NCBI GenBank assembly: GCA_036276735.1
Contig: DASUOH010000011.1
Location: 7,320-71,319, forward strand
DNA length: 64,000 bases
Direction: 5' to 3'
Origin: VRUE01 sp036276735
GTDB lineage: Bacteria > Actinomycetota > Thermoleophilia > Solirubrobacterales > 70-9
The translations under genes and the position numbers were made by a program. The notes under the pieces were generated by a model that ran no database searches, was not told the DNA's origin, and worked only from the letters and a program-made list of their open reading frames with translations. Below, in pieces: positions 1 to 8,470 of the stretch. Position 1 is the stretch's first letter; every line of letters begins with the position of its first letter.

Positions 1-867
1 CAGGGTCGCGAAAATAAACGCTTGCAGGGTGGCCACGAGGCCCACCTCGAAGATGAAGAAGGCGAAGGCCAGCGGGAAGGTCAGCGCGCCGAGCGCCGCG
101 ATCCCCAGCAGCACCGCCAGCCCGCCGCCCATGAAGAGCAGCAGCAGGTGGCCGGCGAGGATGTTGGCGAAGAGACGCACGGAGAGCGAGATCAGCCGCA
201 CGAAGTGCGAGATCACCTCGATCATGAAGATCGCGCCGCGGCCGATCGGGTTCATCTCCTCCAGGCCGGGCGGCAGCCAGCCCTTGAAGTAAGGCACGAA
301 GCCCTTGGCCCGGATCCCCTCGACGTGGTAGGAGAACCAGACGACCAGGGTGAGGATCAGCGGGATCGAGATGTTGGCGGTCGCCGCGTAGATCGCCAGC
401 GCCGGCAGTTCGAGGCCGAAGATGTCGACCTTGTGCTCGGTGTTCACCGGCAGCGGCAGGAAGCCGATCATGTTCGAGAACCAGATGAAGAAGAAGAGGG
501 CGCCGAGGAAGGGGAACCAGCGGGCCGCCTGCTTGGCGTCCATGTTGCCGCCGGTGATGTTGTTGCGGGTCAGGTCGTAGGCAAGCTCGACCGCCGTCTG
601 CACCCGGTTCGGCTTCTCGGCCATGCGGCGCGCGATCCAGGTCATCGTCGCGATCGTCAGGGCGCTGGCGAGGAAGAGGTAGAGGACCGCCTTGTTGATG
701 CTGAGGTCGAGGCCGCCGAGGTGGATCGGCACCCACTCCTCCAGTTTGAACTCGTTCTGGGGCTTGAAGTGGTCGTTCTTGCCGTCGCTGCCGAAGATCA
801 GCAGCAGCGCGATCGCGCTCGCCAGGTAGATGCCGAAGCCGAGCAGGACTTTGCGCTTGGTGCTCAT
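1..867 (-). CDS. atpB: F0F1 ATP synthase subunit a (3' end cut by window edge)
   Basis: Membrane subunit a of the F0 sector, which forms the proton half-channels beside the c-ring. The frame opens at ATG 867 and is still open at base 1 after 289 codons, so probably only the last few residues are missing. Five or more hydrophobic segments are visible, and the essential stator arginine lies in the motif SLSVRLFANILAGH (Arg about 231). Its ATG overlaps the atpI stop as ATGA, so the two are translationally coupled. The rest of the atp operon should lie beyond the left edge. Confidence 0.96.
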   Translation of the reverse strand, partial: MSTKRKVLLGFGIYLASAIALLLIFGSDGKNDHFKPQNEFKLEEWVPIHLGGLDLSINKAVLYLFLASALTIATMTWIARRMAEKPNRVQTAVELAYDLTRNNITGGNMDAKQAARWFPFLGALFFFIWFSNMIGFLPLPVNTEHKVDIFGLELPALAIYAATANISIPLILTLVVWFSYHVEGIRAKGFVPYFKGWLPPGLEEMNPIGRGAIFMIEVISHFVRLISLSVRLFANILAGHLLLLFMGGGLAVLLGIAALGALTFPLAFAFFIFEVGLVATLQAFIFATL

Positions 868-1244
868 CGAGCCTTGACCCCCTGGCTCTCGGGCTCCATC
901 AGGTAGGCGATTCCCTGCGCCGCAAAGGAGACCGTGAAAAGCAGCAGCAACAGCAGCGCGGCGGCGAGGCCGGCCTCGCGCTCGGCGATGCCGACCAGCA
1001 GGACGGCCGTGGCCATCAGCCAGACGCGACCGAGTGAAGTCGCCGCCACCGTCCCCATCGCCCGCTGCCGCTTGCCGTGGCTGAGGTCCTCCCCCGCGCG
1101 GCGGCTGGCGAGGATCTGCACCGCCCGCTGCGCCAGCCAAACGCCCGCGGCTACGGCATAGCCGAGCAGCGGGAAGCCGGCGACCACGAAGACGGCCGCG
1201 GCGGCAGCCAGCACTACGAGATCGACGTGCTTTGGAGGAGACAT
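864..1244 (-). CDS. atpI: AtpI-like small membrane protein of the ATP synthase operon
   Basis: 126 residues with about four hydrophobic helices (roughly 8–25, 28–45, 68–86, 91–115) separated by a basic loop. The assignment rests mainly on position: it is the first gene before atpB and overlaps it by 4 bp, as AtpI/UncI does in many bacteria, where it helps c-ring or enzyme assembly. Sequence conservation in this family is weak, so a different small membrane protein cannot be excluded. The start ATG 1244 follows a purine-rich stretch at 1252–1262. Confidence 0.7.
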   Translation of the reverse strand: MSPPKHVDLVVLAAAAAVFVVAGFPLLGYAVAAGVWLAQRAVQILASRRAGEDLSHGKRQRAMGTVAATSLGRVWLMATAVLLVGIAEREAGLAAALLLLLLFTVSFAAQGIAYLMEPESQGVKAR

Positions 1245-1263
1245 AACGTCCTGAGTTCGGGGA

Positions 1264-1293
1264 GAAAAAGCGCCCGGCTGAGTGCACGGGCGT
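1264..1293 (-). terminator. Intrinsic terminator or attenuator in the atpI leader
   Basis: On the minus strand a perfect 6-bp stem CGCCCG/CGGGCG (1292–1287 with 1276–1271, 10-nt loop) is followed by C and five T (1269–1265). It lies only 20 bp before the atpI start, with no room for a promoter after it. It therefore either ends wecA transcripts or acts as an attenuator in the atp leader. A possible -10 box TATAGT lies just upstream at 1306–1301. Confidence 0.6.
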
Positions 1294-1348
1294 ACAAATC
1301 ACTATATCTGAATGGCCCGACGTTTGGCTTTCTAGAGCCACATAGTGC

Positions 1349-1393
1349 CGCTTGTCACAACATCGCACAAAGTCGCTTGTGACAAAATCGCAC
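1349..1393. repeat. Tandem 20-bp repeat with TTGTSACAA core upstream of atpI
   Basis: Two direct copies, CGCTTGTCACAACATCGCAC (1349–1368) and CGCTTGTGACAAAATCGCAC (1374–1393), match at 18 of 20 positions with a 25-bp period. Each contains the 9-bp palindrome TTGT(C/G)ACAA. The second copy touches the wecA stop codon. Position upstream of atpI and symmetry suggest a double operator; the binding protein is unknown. Confidence 0.6.
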
Positions 1394-2655
1394 TAACCCG
1401 GCTCGACTGCCTCGAACTCTCCCGTCTCGGGGTCCACGGTCGGGAACGAGCCGGTCTCGAGCTCCTGCGCGACCGCATCGTCGACCTCCGCGCTGGCGGG
1501 CACCGGCCGGCCGGCGTCACCGCGAATTCCGACGACTTGACGCAGGCGCACCCTGCGCAGCTTGAGGATCTCGAGCACCTCGACCAAGTAGACGCTGGCG
1601 GCGATCGCGACCACACCGCAGACCACCATCACGGCGCTCCAGAGCAGGTCGAAGTTGCCGTGGTCGTCGCTGTAGGGGACGAAGCGCAGGGCGAGCGCCA
1701 GCAGCGCCATGACCAGCGTCCAGCCGTAGAGGTAGGCGAGCGTGCGGCGCTGCGAGAAGCCGATGTTGGCCATCCGGTGGTGGAAGTGCCAGCGGTCGGC
1801 ACGGTAGATCGGTCGCCGGTACTTGAGGCGCTTGGCTACGACGAAGCCGGTGTCGAGGATCGGCACGGTGAGGACGATCAGCGGCAGGAAGAGCGCGATG
1901 ACGGCGTTCGTCTTCAACGCGCCCTGCACGGCGATCACCCCGAGCAGGTAGCCGAGCAGGTTGGAGCCGGTGTCCCCCATGAAGGTGCGGGCCGGCGGGA
2001 AGCCGTGGCGCAGGAAGCCGAGCGAGGCGCCAGCGACGATCGCGGCGAGGACGCCGGCGGCGTTGCGCTCCAGCGAGAGGGCGATCGCGGTCAGGGTCAG
2101 CGCGGCGATCGCGCAGACCCCTGCGGCAAGCCCGTCGACGCCGTCAATCAGGTTGATCACGTTGATCATCGCGACGATGCCGATCGTCGTGCCGACGTCA
2201 CCGAGGTCGATCGCGCCGCCGCCGGGCAGTGCGACGAGGTCGACGGAGGCCGGGTCGAGCGCGCCGAGGAAGGGGAAGGTGAAGCTCTCGACCGTCACAC
2301 CGACCGAGACGGGGATGACGACCGCGGCCGTCTGCCCGAGCAGCTTCGCCGCCGCGCTCAGGTCGTAGAGATCGTCGAGGATGCCGACGACCGCTATCGC
2401 CACCGCGCCGGCGAGGATCGCCTCAGTTTCCGCATCCCAGGGCAGCCAGATCACCGCCGCCAGCAGGGCGCCGGCGAGGATCGCCAGGCCACCCAGCTTT
2501 GGGGTCGGCAGCTCGTGCAGCGAGCGCGAGTTGGGCAGATCGATCGCCCCGATCCGGCGCGCCAGGCGGATGGTCAGCGGCGTCAGGACCAGCGCCACGA
2601 CGCCGGCCACGAGGAAGGCGAAGAGCGCGTCGAGAGCGTCGGGGTTCTGCTCCAT
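1393..2655 (-). CDS. wecA: Undecaprenyl-phosphate GlcNAc-1-phosphate transferase family (WecA/TagO)
   Basis: Polytopic 420-residue member of the MraY/WecA family, transferring an N-acetylhexosamine-1-phosphate to undecaprenyl phosphate to start envelope glycans. Visible motifs: DD at 94–95, NLIDGVDGLA (D171, D174), FMGDTGS (D228) and the cytoplasmic HFHH cluster at 290–293. About ten hydrophobic helices cover the protein; the last ~60 residues are charged. ATG 2655 is chosen because it begins the family-like N-terminus 5 bp after the asnB stop; the frame stays open further upstream but that part is the shadow of asnB. Confidence 0.9.
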   Translation of the reverse strand: MEQNPDALDALFAFLVAGVVALVLTPLTIRLARRIGAIDLPNSRSLHELPTPKLGGLAILAGALLAAVIWLPWDAETEAILAGAVAIAVVGILDDLYDLSAAAKLLGQTAAVVIPVSVGVTVESFTFPFLGALDPASVDLVALPGGGAIDLGDVGTTIGIVAMINVINLIDGVDGLAAGVCAIAALTLTAIALSLERNAAGVLAAIVAGASLGFLRHGFPPARTFMGDTGSNLLGYLLGVIAVQGALKTNAVIALFLPLIVLTVPILDTGFVVAKRLKYRRPIYRADRWHFHHRMANIGFSQRRTLAYLYGWTLVMALLALALRFVPYSDDHGNFDLLWSAVMVVCGVVAIAASVYLVEVLEILKLRRVRLRQVVGIRGDAGRPVPASAEVDDAVAQELETGSFPTVDPETGEFEAVEPG

Positions 2656-2660
2656 CGGCC

Positions 2661-4523
2661 TTAGGTGTAGCGGTCGAACCAGAGGGTGAAGGCGATCAGG
2701 CCCCAGAGCTGGCGGCTCAGATCCTCGCGTCCCGAGCAGTGGCTGTCGAGCAGGTCGCCGACCGTCGCCGCATCGAAGCAGCCCTGGCGGTCGAGGTTGG
2801 CCGGTGAGAGCACATCGCGCGCGTAGCCCTCGAGCGGGCCGCGCAGCCAGGCGGCGACCGGGATCGAGAAGCCCTGCTTGGGGCCGCGCAGGATCTCGCG
2901 CGGCACAAGCGGCGCCAGGGCGCGGCGCAGCAGCCGCTTCTTGGCGAGGGCACGCACCTTGAGCGGGGTCGCCAGGCTGTTCGCGAACGCGGCGACCTCG
3001 TTGTCGAGGAACGGGACCCGCAGCTCCAGCGAGTGGGCCATGCTCGAGCGGTCGGTCTTGACCAGCAGGTCGTCGACGAGGTAGATGCCGAGGTCGACAT
3101 CCTGAAGGCGGGCGAGCGGCTCGGCGCCGGCGGTTTCCGCATAGCGGTCGCGGTAGAGGTCGACCGGGTCCCAACCGTCATCGCGAGCGCCCCGCAGGGC
3201 GGCGCGCTGCTCGGGCGAGAAGATCTCCTTCCAGGCGTGGTGGCGCTCCAGCGCGGGCAGGCGAGCGGCACGGACGAAGCGCTTCGCTTTGTAGTCAAAG
3301 CTGGTCTTGGCGTCGGAGCTGGGGAGCGCCTCGACCAGCGGCGCGGCGAGCGCGGCCATGCCACCGACGCGCGGCGCGAGGAGGTCGGCGACGTAGGTGT
3401 AGTAGCCGCCGAACAGCTCGTCGCCGCCCTCCCCGGAGAGGGCGACCTTGACGTGCGCGGCCGCCAGCTCGGAGACGAGGTAGGTCGGCAGCGCCGAGGA
3501 GTCGCCGAACGGCTCGTCGAAGGCCTCGACCAGCTTCGGCAGCAGGTCGACGGCGTCGGGGCGCAGGACGATCTCGTGATGGTCGGTGCCGTAGCGCCGC
3601 GCCACCAGGCGGGCGCGGTCGAGCTCGTCGAAGCTGGCCTCCTCGAACCCCACGGAGAAGGTCTTGACACCTGCTCCTTCCTCGCCGGCTGCCAGCGCCG
3701 CGAGGCCGGCCGAGTCGACGCCGCCCGAGAGGAGCACGCCGACCGGTACGTCGGCGACGAGGTGGGCGCGCACCGAGTCGCGCAGCGTCTCGCGCAGCTC
3801 GTCGGCCAGCCCGGCGGTGGGGCCGCGACGGACCTCGGGCGCCGGGACCGGCCGCGGCCGCGCGTAGCGACGCTCGCTCAGCTCGCCGTCGCGCCAGGCG
3901 AGCAGGGCGCCGGGGCGCAGCTTCCGCGCCTCGGCGAAGACGGTCAGCGGCGCTGGGATCGAGTTGAAGGCGAGGTAGGCGGCAACCGCCCGGGGGTCGA
4001 TCTCACGCGAGAAGCCCGGCTGCTCGAGCAGCGCCTTCAGCTCCGAGGCGAACGAGAGCTCGCCGTCGGCGACGCGGTAGTAGAGCGGCTTGATCCCGAA
4101 GCGATCGCGCGCCAGCAGCAGCCGGCGGCGGCGGGAATCCCAGAGCGCGATCGCGAACATGCCGCGCAGCCGCTCCAGGAAGTCGTCGCCGTGCTCCTCG
4201 TAGAGGTGGACGAGCACCTCGGTGTCGGAGTGCGTCCGAAAGCGGTGGCCGGCGCGCTCCAGGTCTGCCCGCAGCTCGCGGTAGTTGTAGATCTCGCCGT
4301 TGTGGACCACCGTCACCGAGCCGTCCTCGTTGGCGATCGGCTGGTCTCCCCCCTCGAGGTCGATGATCGAGAGGCGGCGCATCGCCAGCGCCACACCGCC
4401 CTCGTGGAAGACGCCGTCGCTGTCGGGACCGCGGTGGACGAGCCGGCCGTTCATCCGCGCCACCGCGTCGAGGTCTGGAGAGGCGCCGGGCTCGGCGTTG
4501 GCGATGCCGCAGATCCCGCACAT
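2661..4523 (-). CDS. asnB: Asparagine synthetase (glutamine-hydrolysing)
   Basis: 620-residue two-domain enzyme. The N-terminal Ntn glutaminase begins MCGICGIA, Cys2 being the nucleophile after Met removal, which fixes the start at 4523. The C-terminal synthetase domain carries the PP-loop SGGVDSAG near residue 265. It lies between a sugar transferase and WecA, a setting where AsnB homologues may amidate sugars or cell-wall components instead of free aspartate; that alternative is inference. It runs into wecA with a 5-bp gap. Confidence 0.93.
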   Translation of the reverse strand: MCGICGIANAEPGASPDLDAVARMNGRLVHRGPDSDGVFHEGGVALAMRRLSIIDLEGGDQPIANEDGSVTVVHNGEIYNYRELRADLERAGHRFRTHSDTEVLVHLYEEHGDDFLERLRGMFAIALWDSRRRRLLLARDRFGIKPLYYRVADGELSFASELKALLEQPGFSREIDPRAVAAYLAFNSIPAPLTVFAEARKLRPGALLAWRDGELSERRYARPRPVPAPEVRRGPTAGLADELRETLRDSVRAHLVADVPVGVLLSGGVDSAGLAALAAGEEGAGVKTFSVGFEEASFDELDRARLVARRYGTDHHEIVLRPDAVDLLPKLVEAFDEPFGDSSALPTYLVSELAAAHVKVALSGEGGDELFGGYYTYVADLLAPRVGGMAALAAPLVEALPSSDAKTSFDYKAKRFVRAARLPALERHHAWKEIFSPEQRAALRGARDDGWDPVDLYRDRYAETAGAEPLARLQDVDLGIYLVDDLLVKTDRSSMAHSLELRVPFLDNEVAAFANSLATPLKVRALAKKRLLRRALAPLVPREILRGPKQGFSIPVAAWLRGPLEGYARDVLSPANLDRQGCFDAATVGDLLDSHCSGREDLSRQLWGLIAFTLWFDRYT

Positions 4524-4556
4524 GGGCGGGGAGTCTGTCAGCCGAGACCCTGGTGC

Positions 4557-4596
4557 ACGTTGACCACCCATAGTGGGTGGTCAAACGGGTCAACGT
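4557..4596. promoter_or_regulatory. Nested inverted repeats between sugar transferase and asnB
   Basis: A perfect 11-bp inverted repeat, TTGACCACCCA (4560–4570) and TGGGTGGTCAA (4574–4584), has a 3-base centre. An overlapping 9-bp pair ACGTTGACC (4557–4565) / GGTCAACGT (4588–4596) uses the same left half. There is no T-run, so an operator ahead of asnB–wecA is more likely than a terminator. No regulator is assigned. Confidence 0.6.
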
Positions 4597-4597
4597 C

Positions 4598-5164
4598 CTA
4601 ACCGGGGGCGGCGGGGCCGCGGCCGAGCACCTTGCCGACCGTGGCGAGCAGGACGCTGACGTAGAGGCCGACCGAGCGGTCGGCGATGTACTCCATGTCG
4701 TGCACGAGCTTGTCGGCCCAGGACTCCTCGCGGGTCATGCGGGTCTGGGCGAAGCCGGTGACGCCGGGACGGACGACGAGGCGCTGCCAGTACTCGGGGA
4801 TCTCCTTGCAGAGCTGCGCGAAGAAGGCCGGCCGGATCGGGCGCGGGCCGACGATCGCCATGTCGCCGCGCAGGACGTTCCAGAGCTGCGGCACCTCGTC
4901 GAGATGGATCTTGCGGAGGACGCGCCCGACGCGAGTCACCTCGTCTTCGGTTCGGCGCGAGAGCTCCTCGCCGTAGTAGGGCCCGAGGCGCAACTCGGCA
5001 TCCGGCTTCAGCGTGCGGAACTTGTACATCAGGAAAAGCTCGCCGCACCGCCCCACCCTGGCGCCGTGGTAGAGGATCGGGCGGCCGGAGGTCAACGCGA
5101 TCGCCGCCGCGGTCAGCGCCAGCAGCGGCGAGAGGACGAACAACGCGAGGCCGGAGATCGTCAC
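4598..5164 (-). CDS. Bacterial sugar transferase (phosphoglycosyl transferase, monotopic type)
   Basis: Transfers a sugar-1-phosphate to a polyprenyl phosphate carrier at the membrane. Visible: a hydrophobic hairpin at residues 1–25, YKFRTL (near residue 47), the HLDEVPQLWNVLRGDMAIVGPRP block and RPGVTGFAQ, all typical of the WbaP/PglC catalytic core. GTG 5164 is the only standard in-frame start, but family-like sequence continues upstream to about 5308 (RLLRALDV just before the hairpin) with no ATG, GTG or TTG, so the N-terminus is unresolved. Confidence 0.85.
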   Translation of the reverse strand: MTISGLALFVLSPLLALTAAAIALTSGRPILYHGARVGRCGELFLMYKFRTLKPDAELRLGPYYGEELSRRTEDEVTRVGRVLRKIHLDEVPQLWNVLRGDMAIVGPRPIRPAFFAQLCKEIPEYWQRLVVRPGVTGFAQTRMTREESWADKLVHDMEYIADRSVGLYVSVLLATVGKVLGRGPAAPG

Positions 5165-5270
5165 GTCGAGCGCCCGCAGGAGCCGATCGACAGGGCGGGG
5201 TTCCCCCTCCCCCGCCAGGGCGATGTAGCGCTCCAGCTCCGCCCGGACGTCGTCGGGAAGGATGAGCGAG

Positions 5271-6314
5271 TCAGCTCGGGATGGTTTGGCTTGCCGCGGG
5301 ATGGTCGGCTCCGACGGTTCCTAGGATCGTCTCCACGAGGAGACTAGGGTCTCGTCGGGTCGGAGTCGCCTCGGCGGTCCGCTTCTGGAGCTGGATCGCA
5401 CGCGGATCGGTGAGCGGACGCATCCGCCCGGAGCGGATCAGCGCTTCGTCGACGCCGCCCAGCCTGCCGCCGTACGTGGTGTAGACGGGAGTGCCGAGCG
5501 CCGCCGCCTCGCGGTTCATCGTGCCGCCCGCCGAGACGACCAGGTCGGCTAGGGCGACCAGGCTCTGCGCCTCGACCGCGCCCGGCGGAACGATCAGCGA
5601 GGGAAGCCGAAGGCTCTCTATGAAGGCGCGCTGCTCACCGGTGCGGGGCAGGACGACGGCGTGGACGTCAGCGTCGTTGCCGAGCCGGGCGAGGACCTTG
5701 GGGAAGAGCGGGTTCGACTTGCGGTGGTAGAGCGAGACGTCGGGCGGCGGGCGCACGATCACGACCACGCGCGCCGGGTCGACCGAGAGCCGGCGCAGCG
5801 CCTCGGGGTCGGGCTCGAAGTCGTAGAGGTAGTACTCCTCCTTGAGGCCGGGATAGGGGAAGTGCTTCTCAGGCGTGACGCCGAAGCGGCGCAGTCGCTC
5901 GAGCGGCACGGAGTCGGGGAACATCACCCGCTTCGCCAGGCGGCAGCCGATCCGGTGCTGGGTTACCGCCCACTCGTAGTCGTGCATGTTCGCCTCGGGT
6001 ATACCGAGTGCCTTCGCGGCGAGCGCCAGGTCGTTGGAGCCGTGGGCGAGCGCCAGGTCAAACGAGCGGCCCCGCCCGAAGCGGAGCATCGCCGCGGTCC
6101 GGGCGCCGAGCCGGTAGGCCTTGCGCAGTCGGGAGGCGCCCCCGTGCTGACCGATCGGCGTATGCGCCATCGCGTGCAAATCGAGCAATGCCTGGGTCTG
6201 CGCGTAGTCGCGCGAGGTGATCTCGACCTCGTGGCCCTGCGCCCGCAGCCGCTCGATGATCGGGCGCAGCACCAGCACATGGGCCGGCGCCGACATATCG
6301 ACCCACACGCGCAC
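5271..6314 (-). CDS. DUF354 family protein (glycosyltransferase-like)
   Basis: 347 residues starting MRVWVDMSAPAHVLVLRP, a Rossmann-like opening typical of DUF354 proteins, which resemble GT-B enzymes such as MurG and UDP-GlcNAc 2-epimerase. The C-terminal half has VSAGGTMNREAAALGTPVYTTY, the acceptor/nucleotide loop seen in this fold. It lies between glyA and the sugar transferase (its coding frame overlaps the open part of that gene), which fits a role in exopolysaccharide synthesis. Substrate unknown. GTG 6314 is the start. Confidence 0.75.
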   Translation of the reverse strand: MRVWVDMSAPAHVLVLRPIIERLRAQGHEVEITSRDYAQTQALLDLHAMAHTPIGQHGGASRLRKAYRLGARTAAMLRFGRGRSFDLALAHGSNDLALAAKALGIPEANMHDYEWAVTQHRIGCRLAKRVMFPDSVPLERLRRFGVTPEKHFPYPGLKEEYYLYDFEPDPEALRRLSVDPARVVVIVRPPPDVSLYHRKSNPLFPKVLARLGNDADVHAVVLPRTGEQRAFIESLRLPSLIVPPGAVEAQSLVALADLVVSAGGTMNREAAALGTPVYTTYGGRLGGVDEALIRSGRMRPLTDPRAIQLQKRTAEATPTRRDPSLLVETILGTVGADHPAASQTIPS

Positions 6315-6323
6315 CCGAGCGCT

Positions 6324-7604
6324 CTAGACAGCCGCCGCGGCCAGCTCTGGATAGAGCGGGTGGCGCTCCATCAGCGCCTTCGTCCGCTCCGCAAGCGAGT
6401 CCCTTTGAGCGTCGAAGTCGTCGCTCAGCGCCGCCGCGATCACCGAGGCGATCTCGGTCATCTCCTCCTCGCCCATGCCGCGGGTGGTCAGCGCCGGGGT
6501 GCCGATGCGAAGGCCGGAGGGGTTCATCGGCGGTCGTTCGTCGAAGGGGATCGCGTTGCGGTTGACCGTGATGCCGACCTGCTCCAGCCGCTGCTCGGCG
6601 GTCTTGCCGTCGAGGCCGCTCGGCGTCAGGTCGACCAAGACGAGATGCACATCGGTGCCGCCGGTGAGGACCGGGACCCCGCCCTCCTGCAGGCCGGCGC
6701 CGAGCGCCTTGGCGTTGGCGATCGTCTGTCGCTGCCGCTCTCCGAACGGCTCGCTCGCGGCGATCCGCAGGGCCACCGCCTTGGCGGCGATGGTGTGCAT
6801 CAGCGGGCCGCCCTGCTGCCCGGGGAAGATGGCTTTGTCGACCGCCGTGGCGTGCTCCTCACGGCAGAGGATCATGCCGCTGCGCGGGCCGGCGAGGGTC
6901 TTGTGGATCGTCGTAGTGACGACGTCCGCATGGGGCACCGGGTTGGGGTGCTCGCCCGCCGCGACGAGCCCAGCGAAGTGCGCCATGTCGACCATCAGCT
7001 TCGCTCCGACGGAGTCGGCGATCTCGCGGAAGGTGGCGAAGTCCAGGTGGCGGGAGTAAGCCGACCAGCCGGCGACGATCAGCTTCGGGCGGCGCTCCTC
7101 CGCGAGTCGCGCCACCTCCTCCATGTCGACGCGCAGATCGTCGCGGCTGACGTGGTAGGCGACGATCTCGTAGAGCTTGCCCGAGACGTTCAGCTTCATC
7201 CCGTGGGTGAGGTGGCCGCCGTGGTCGAGGGCGAGGCCCATGATCGTGTCGCCGGGCTCCAGCAGTGCCATGTAGGCGGCGTTGTTGGCCTGGGCGCCGG
7301 CGTGCGGCTGGACGTTGGCGTGCTCGGCGCCGAACAGCTCCTTGGCGCGGTCGATCGCCAGCTGCTCGGCGACGTCGACCTCCTCGCAGCCGCCGTAATA
7401 GCGGCGGCCAGGGTAGCCCTCGGCGTACTTGTTGGTCAGAACCGAGCCCACCGCGTCCAGCACCGCCTGCGGCACGAAGTTCTCCGAGGCGATCATCTCC
7501 AGCGTGTTCTGCTGGCGCCGCAGCTCGGCGTCGAGAACCGCCGCGATCTCTGGATCGACAGCCGTTAGAGGTGCGCTTTGGAGGTTCTCGGGTAGGTCGG
7601 TCAT
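6324..7604 (-). CDS. glyA: Serine hydroxymethyltransferase
   Basis: 426 residues, full length. PLP enzyme that interconverts serine and glycine with transfer of a one-carbon unit to tetrahydrofolate in the cytosol. The PLP lysine is Lys235 in VVTTTIHKTLAGPRSG; NTLEMIASENF and YAEGYPGRRYYGG are also present. The family usually reads TTTTHKTLRGPRGG, so Thr-to-Ile just before the HK and Arg-to-Ala after it are small variations. First gene of the leftward run into the glycan genes, 35–53 bp from a divergent secreted-protein gene. Confidence 0.96.
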   Translation of the reverse strand: MTDLPENLQSAPLTAVDPEIAAVLDAELRRQQNTLEMIASENFVPQAVLDAVGSVLTNKYAEGYPGRRYYGGCEEVDVAEQLAIDRAKELFGAEHANVQPHAGAQANNAAYMALLEPGDTIMGLALDHGGHLTHGMKLNVSGKLYEIVAYHVSRDDLRVDMEEVARLAEERRPKLIVAGWSAYSRHLDFATFREIADSVGAKLMVDMAHFAGLVAAGEHPNPVPHADVVTTTIHKTLAGPRSGMILCREEHATAVDKAIFPGQQGGPLMHTIAAKAVALRIAASEPFGERQRQTIANAKALGAGLQEGGVPVLTGGTDVHLVLVDLTPSGLDGKTAEQRLEQVGITVNRNAIPFDERPPMNPSGLRIGTPALTTRGMGEEEMTEIASVIAAALSDDFDAQRDSLAERTKALMERHPLYPELAAAAV

Positions 7605-7657
7605 CTCGAATGCTCCGGCGAGCGACCATACCAGCGCTCATGGATAGCCTGGCCACC

Positions 7658-8470
7658 GTGAAAAGTCGTCTTTTCCCGGTTCTCGCCGCCCTCAGCGCGG
7701 CCTTCGCGCTGCTTGCGGGCGTCGCGCTCGCGGCCCCAGGCGGGGCCGCCGCGCCACTCGGCCCGGACAATCCCTGCGAAGGGCCCGAAGCGCGGCAGTT
7801 GCTCTGCCCCGACCTCAAGGTCGGCCCGGCCCAAGACCTGTTCGCGGTGGGGCGCGGTGGAGGCTACGGAGGCGGAGGCGGAACCCTGCTCTACGCGGGC
7901 AACAACATCATGTCCCGCGGCCGCGGCCCGATGGAGCTGCGTGGCCGCCGCTACAAGCGCAACTGGATGCGCGCCAACCAGGCGATCTACGAGGTCGGGG
8001 GCGGCGTCCGCATCTTCCGCACCGATGCCCGCCTCCACTTCTTCGACGTCGGCTACGCCTGGGGCGGTTCCTACTGGAAGGTCGAGAACCCGCTCAGCAT
8101 GGAGATCTGGTCGCTCGACGAGGGGCGCCGGCCGCTGGAGCGCGTCCGCGAGGGACCGAAGGTCTTCTACTGCTTTCGTGACCTCGAGCGCACCAGGGCG
8201 ATGCGGCGCTCGCCACCGAACCGGGTCTACCCCGGCTGCAGCCAGGACCCGAGCCGCAAGCGCGTGCGCCTCGGCACCTCGGTCGGTTGGTCAGACATCT
8301 ATCCGGCCGAATACGACCGCCAGTGGGTCAACGTCAGCGGCCTGCGCGGCTGCTTCGCCTTCGTGATGCGGGTCGACCCGCGCAACCTCCTCTACGAGTC
8401 GAACGAGCGCAACAACCGCTCGGTTCGGATCGTCCGCCTGCCATATCGGGACGGCGCGCAGCGCTGCTAG
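7658..8470 (+). CDS. Secreted lysyl-oxidase-like protein with degenerate copper site
   Basis: 270 residues with a clear signal peptide (basic start, hydrophobic core to about residue 24, AxA site). The C-terminal half follows bacterial lysyl-oxidase-like domains: CFRDLER, a cysteine-bearing GCS segment, GTSVGWSDIYPAEYDRQWVNVSGL and DPRNLLYESNERNN. The usual HxH copper cluster is not seen; only one His (LHFFDVGYA) is near that place, so catalysis is doubtful. GTG 7658 gives the best signal peptide; ATG 7640 is possible. Its 3' end overlaps the opposing membrane gene by 4 bp. Confidence 0.7.
   Translation: MKSRLFPVLAALSAAFALLAGVALAAPGGAAAPLGPDNPCEGPEARQLLCPDLKVGPAQDLFAVGRGGGYGGGGGTLLYAGNNIMSRGRGPMELRGRRYKRNWMRANQAIYEVGGGVRIFRTDARLHFFDVGYAWGGSYWKVENPLSMEIWSLDEGRRPLERVREGPKVFYCFRDLERTRAMRRSPPNRVYPGCSQDPSRKRVRLGTSVGWSDIYPAEYDRQWVNVSGLRGCFAFVMRVDPRNLLYESNERNNRSVRIVRLPYRDGAQRC

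Noticed and set aside
22..906. Long plus-strand open frame opposite atpB
   Set aside because: Antisense to the clear AtpB reading frame; composition is Arg/Asp/Glu-rich, as expected for the reverse of a G+C-rich gene.
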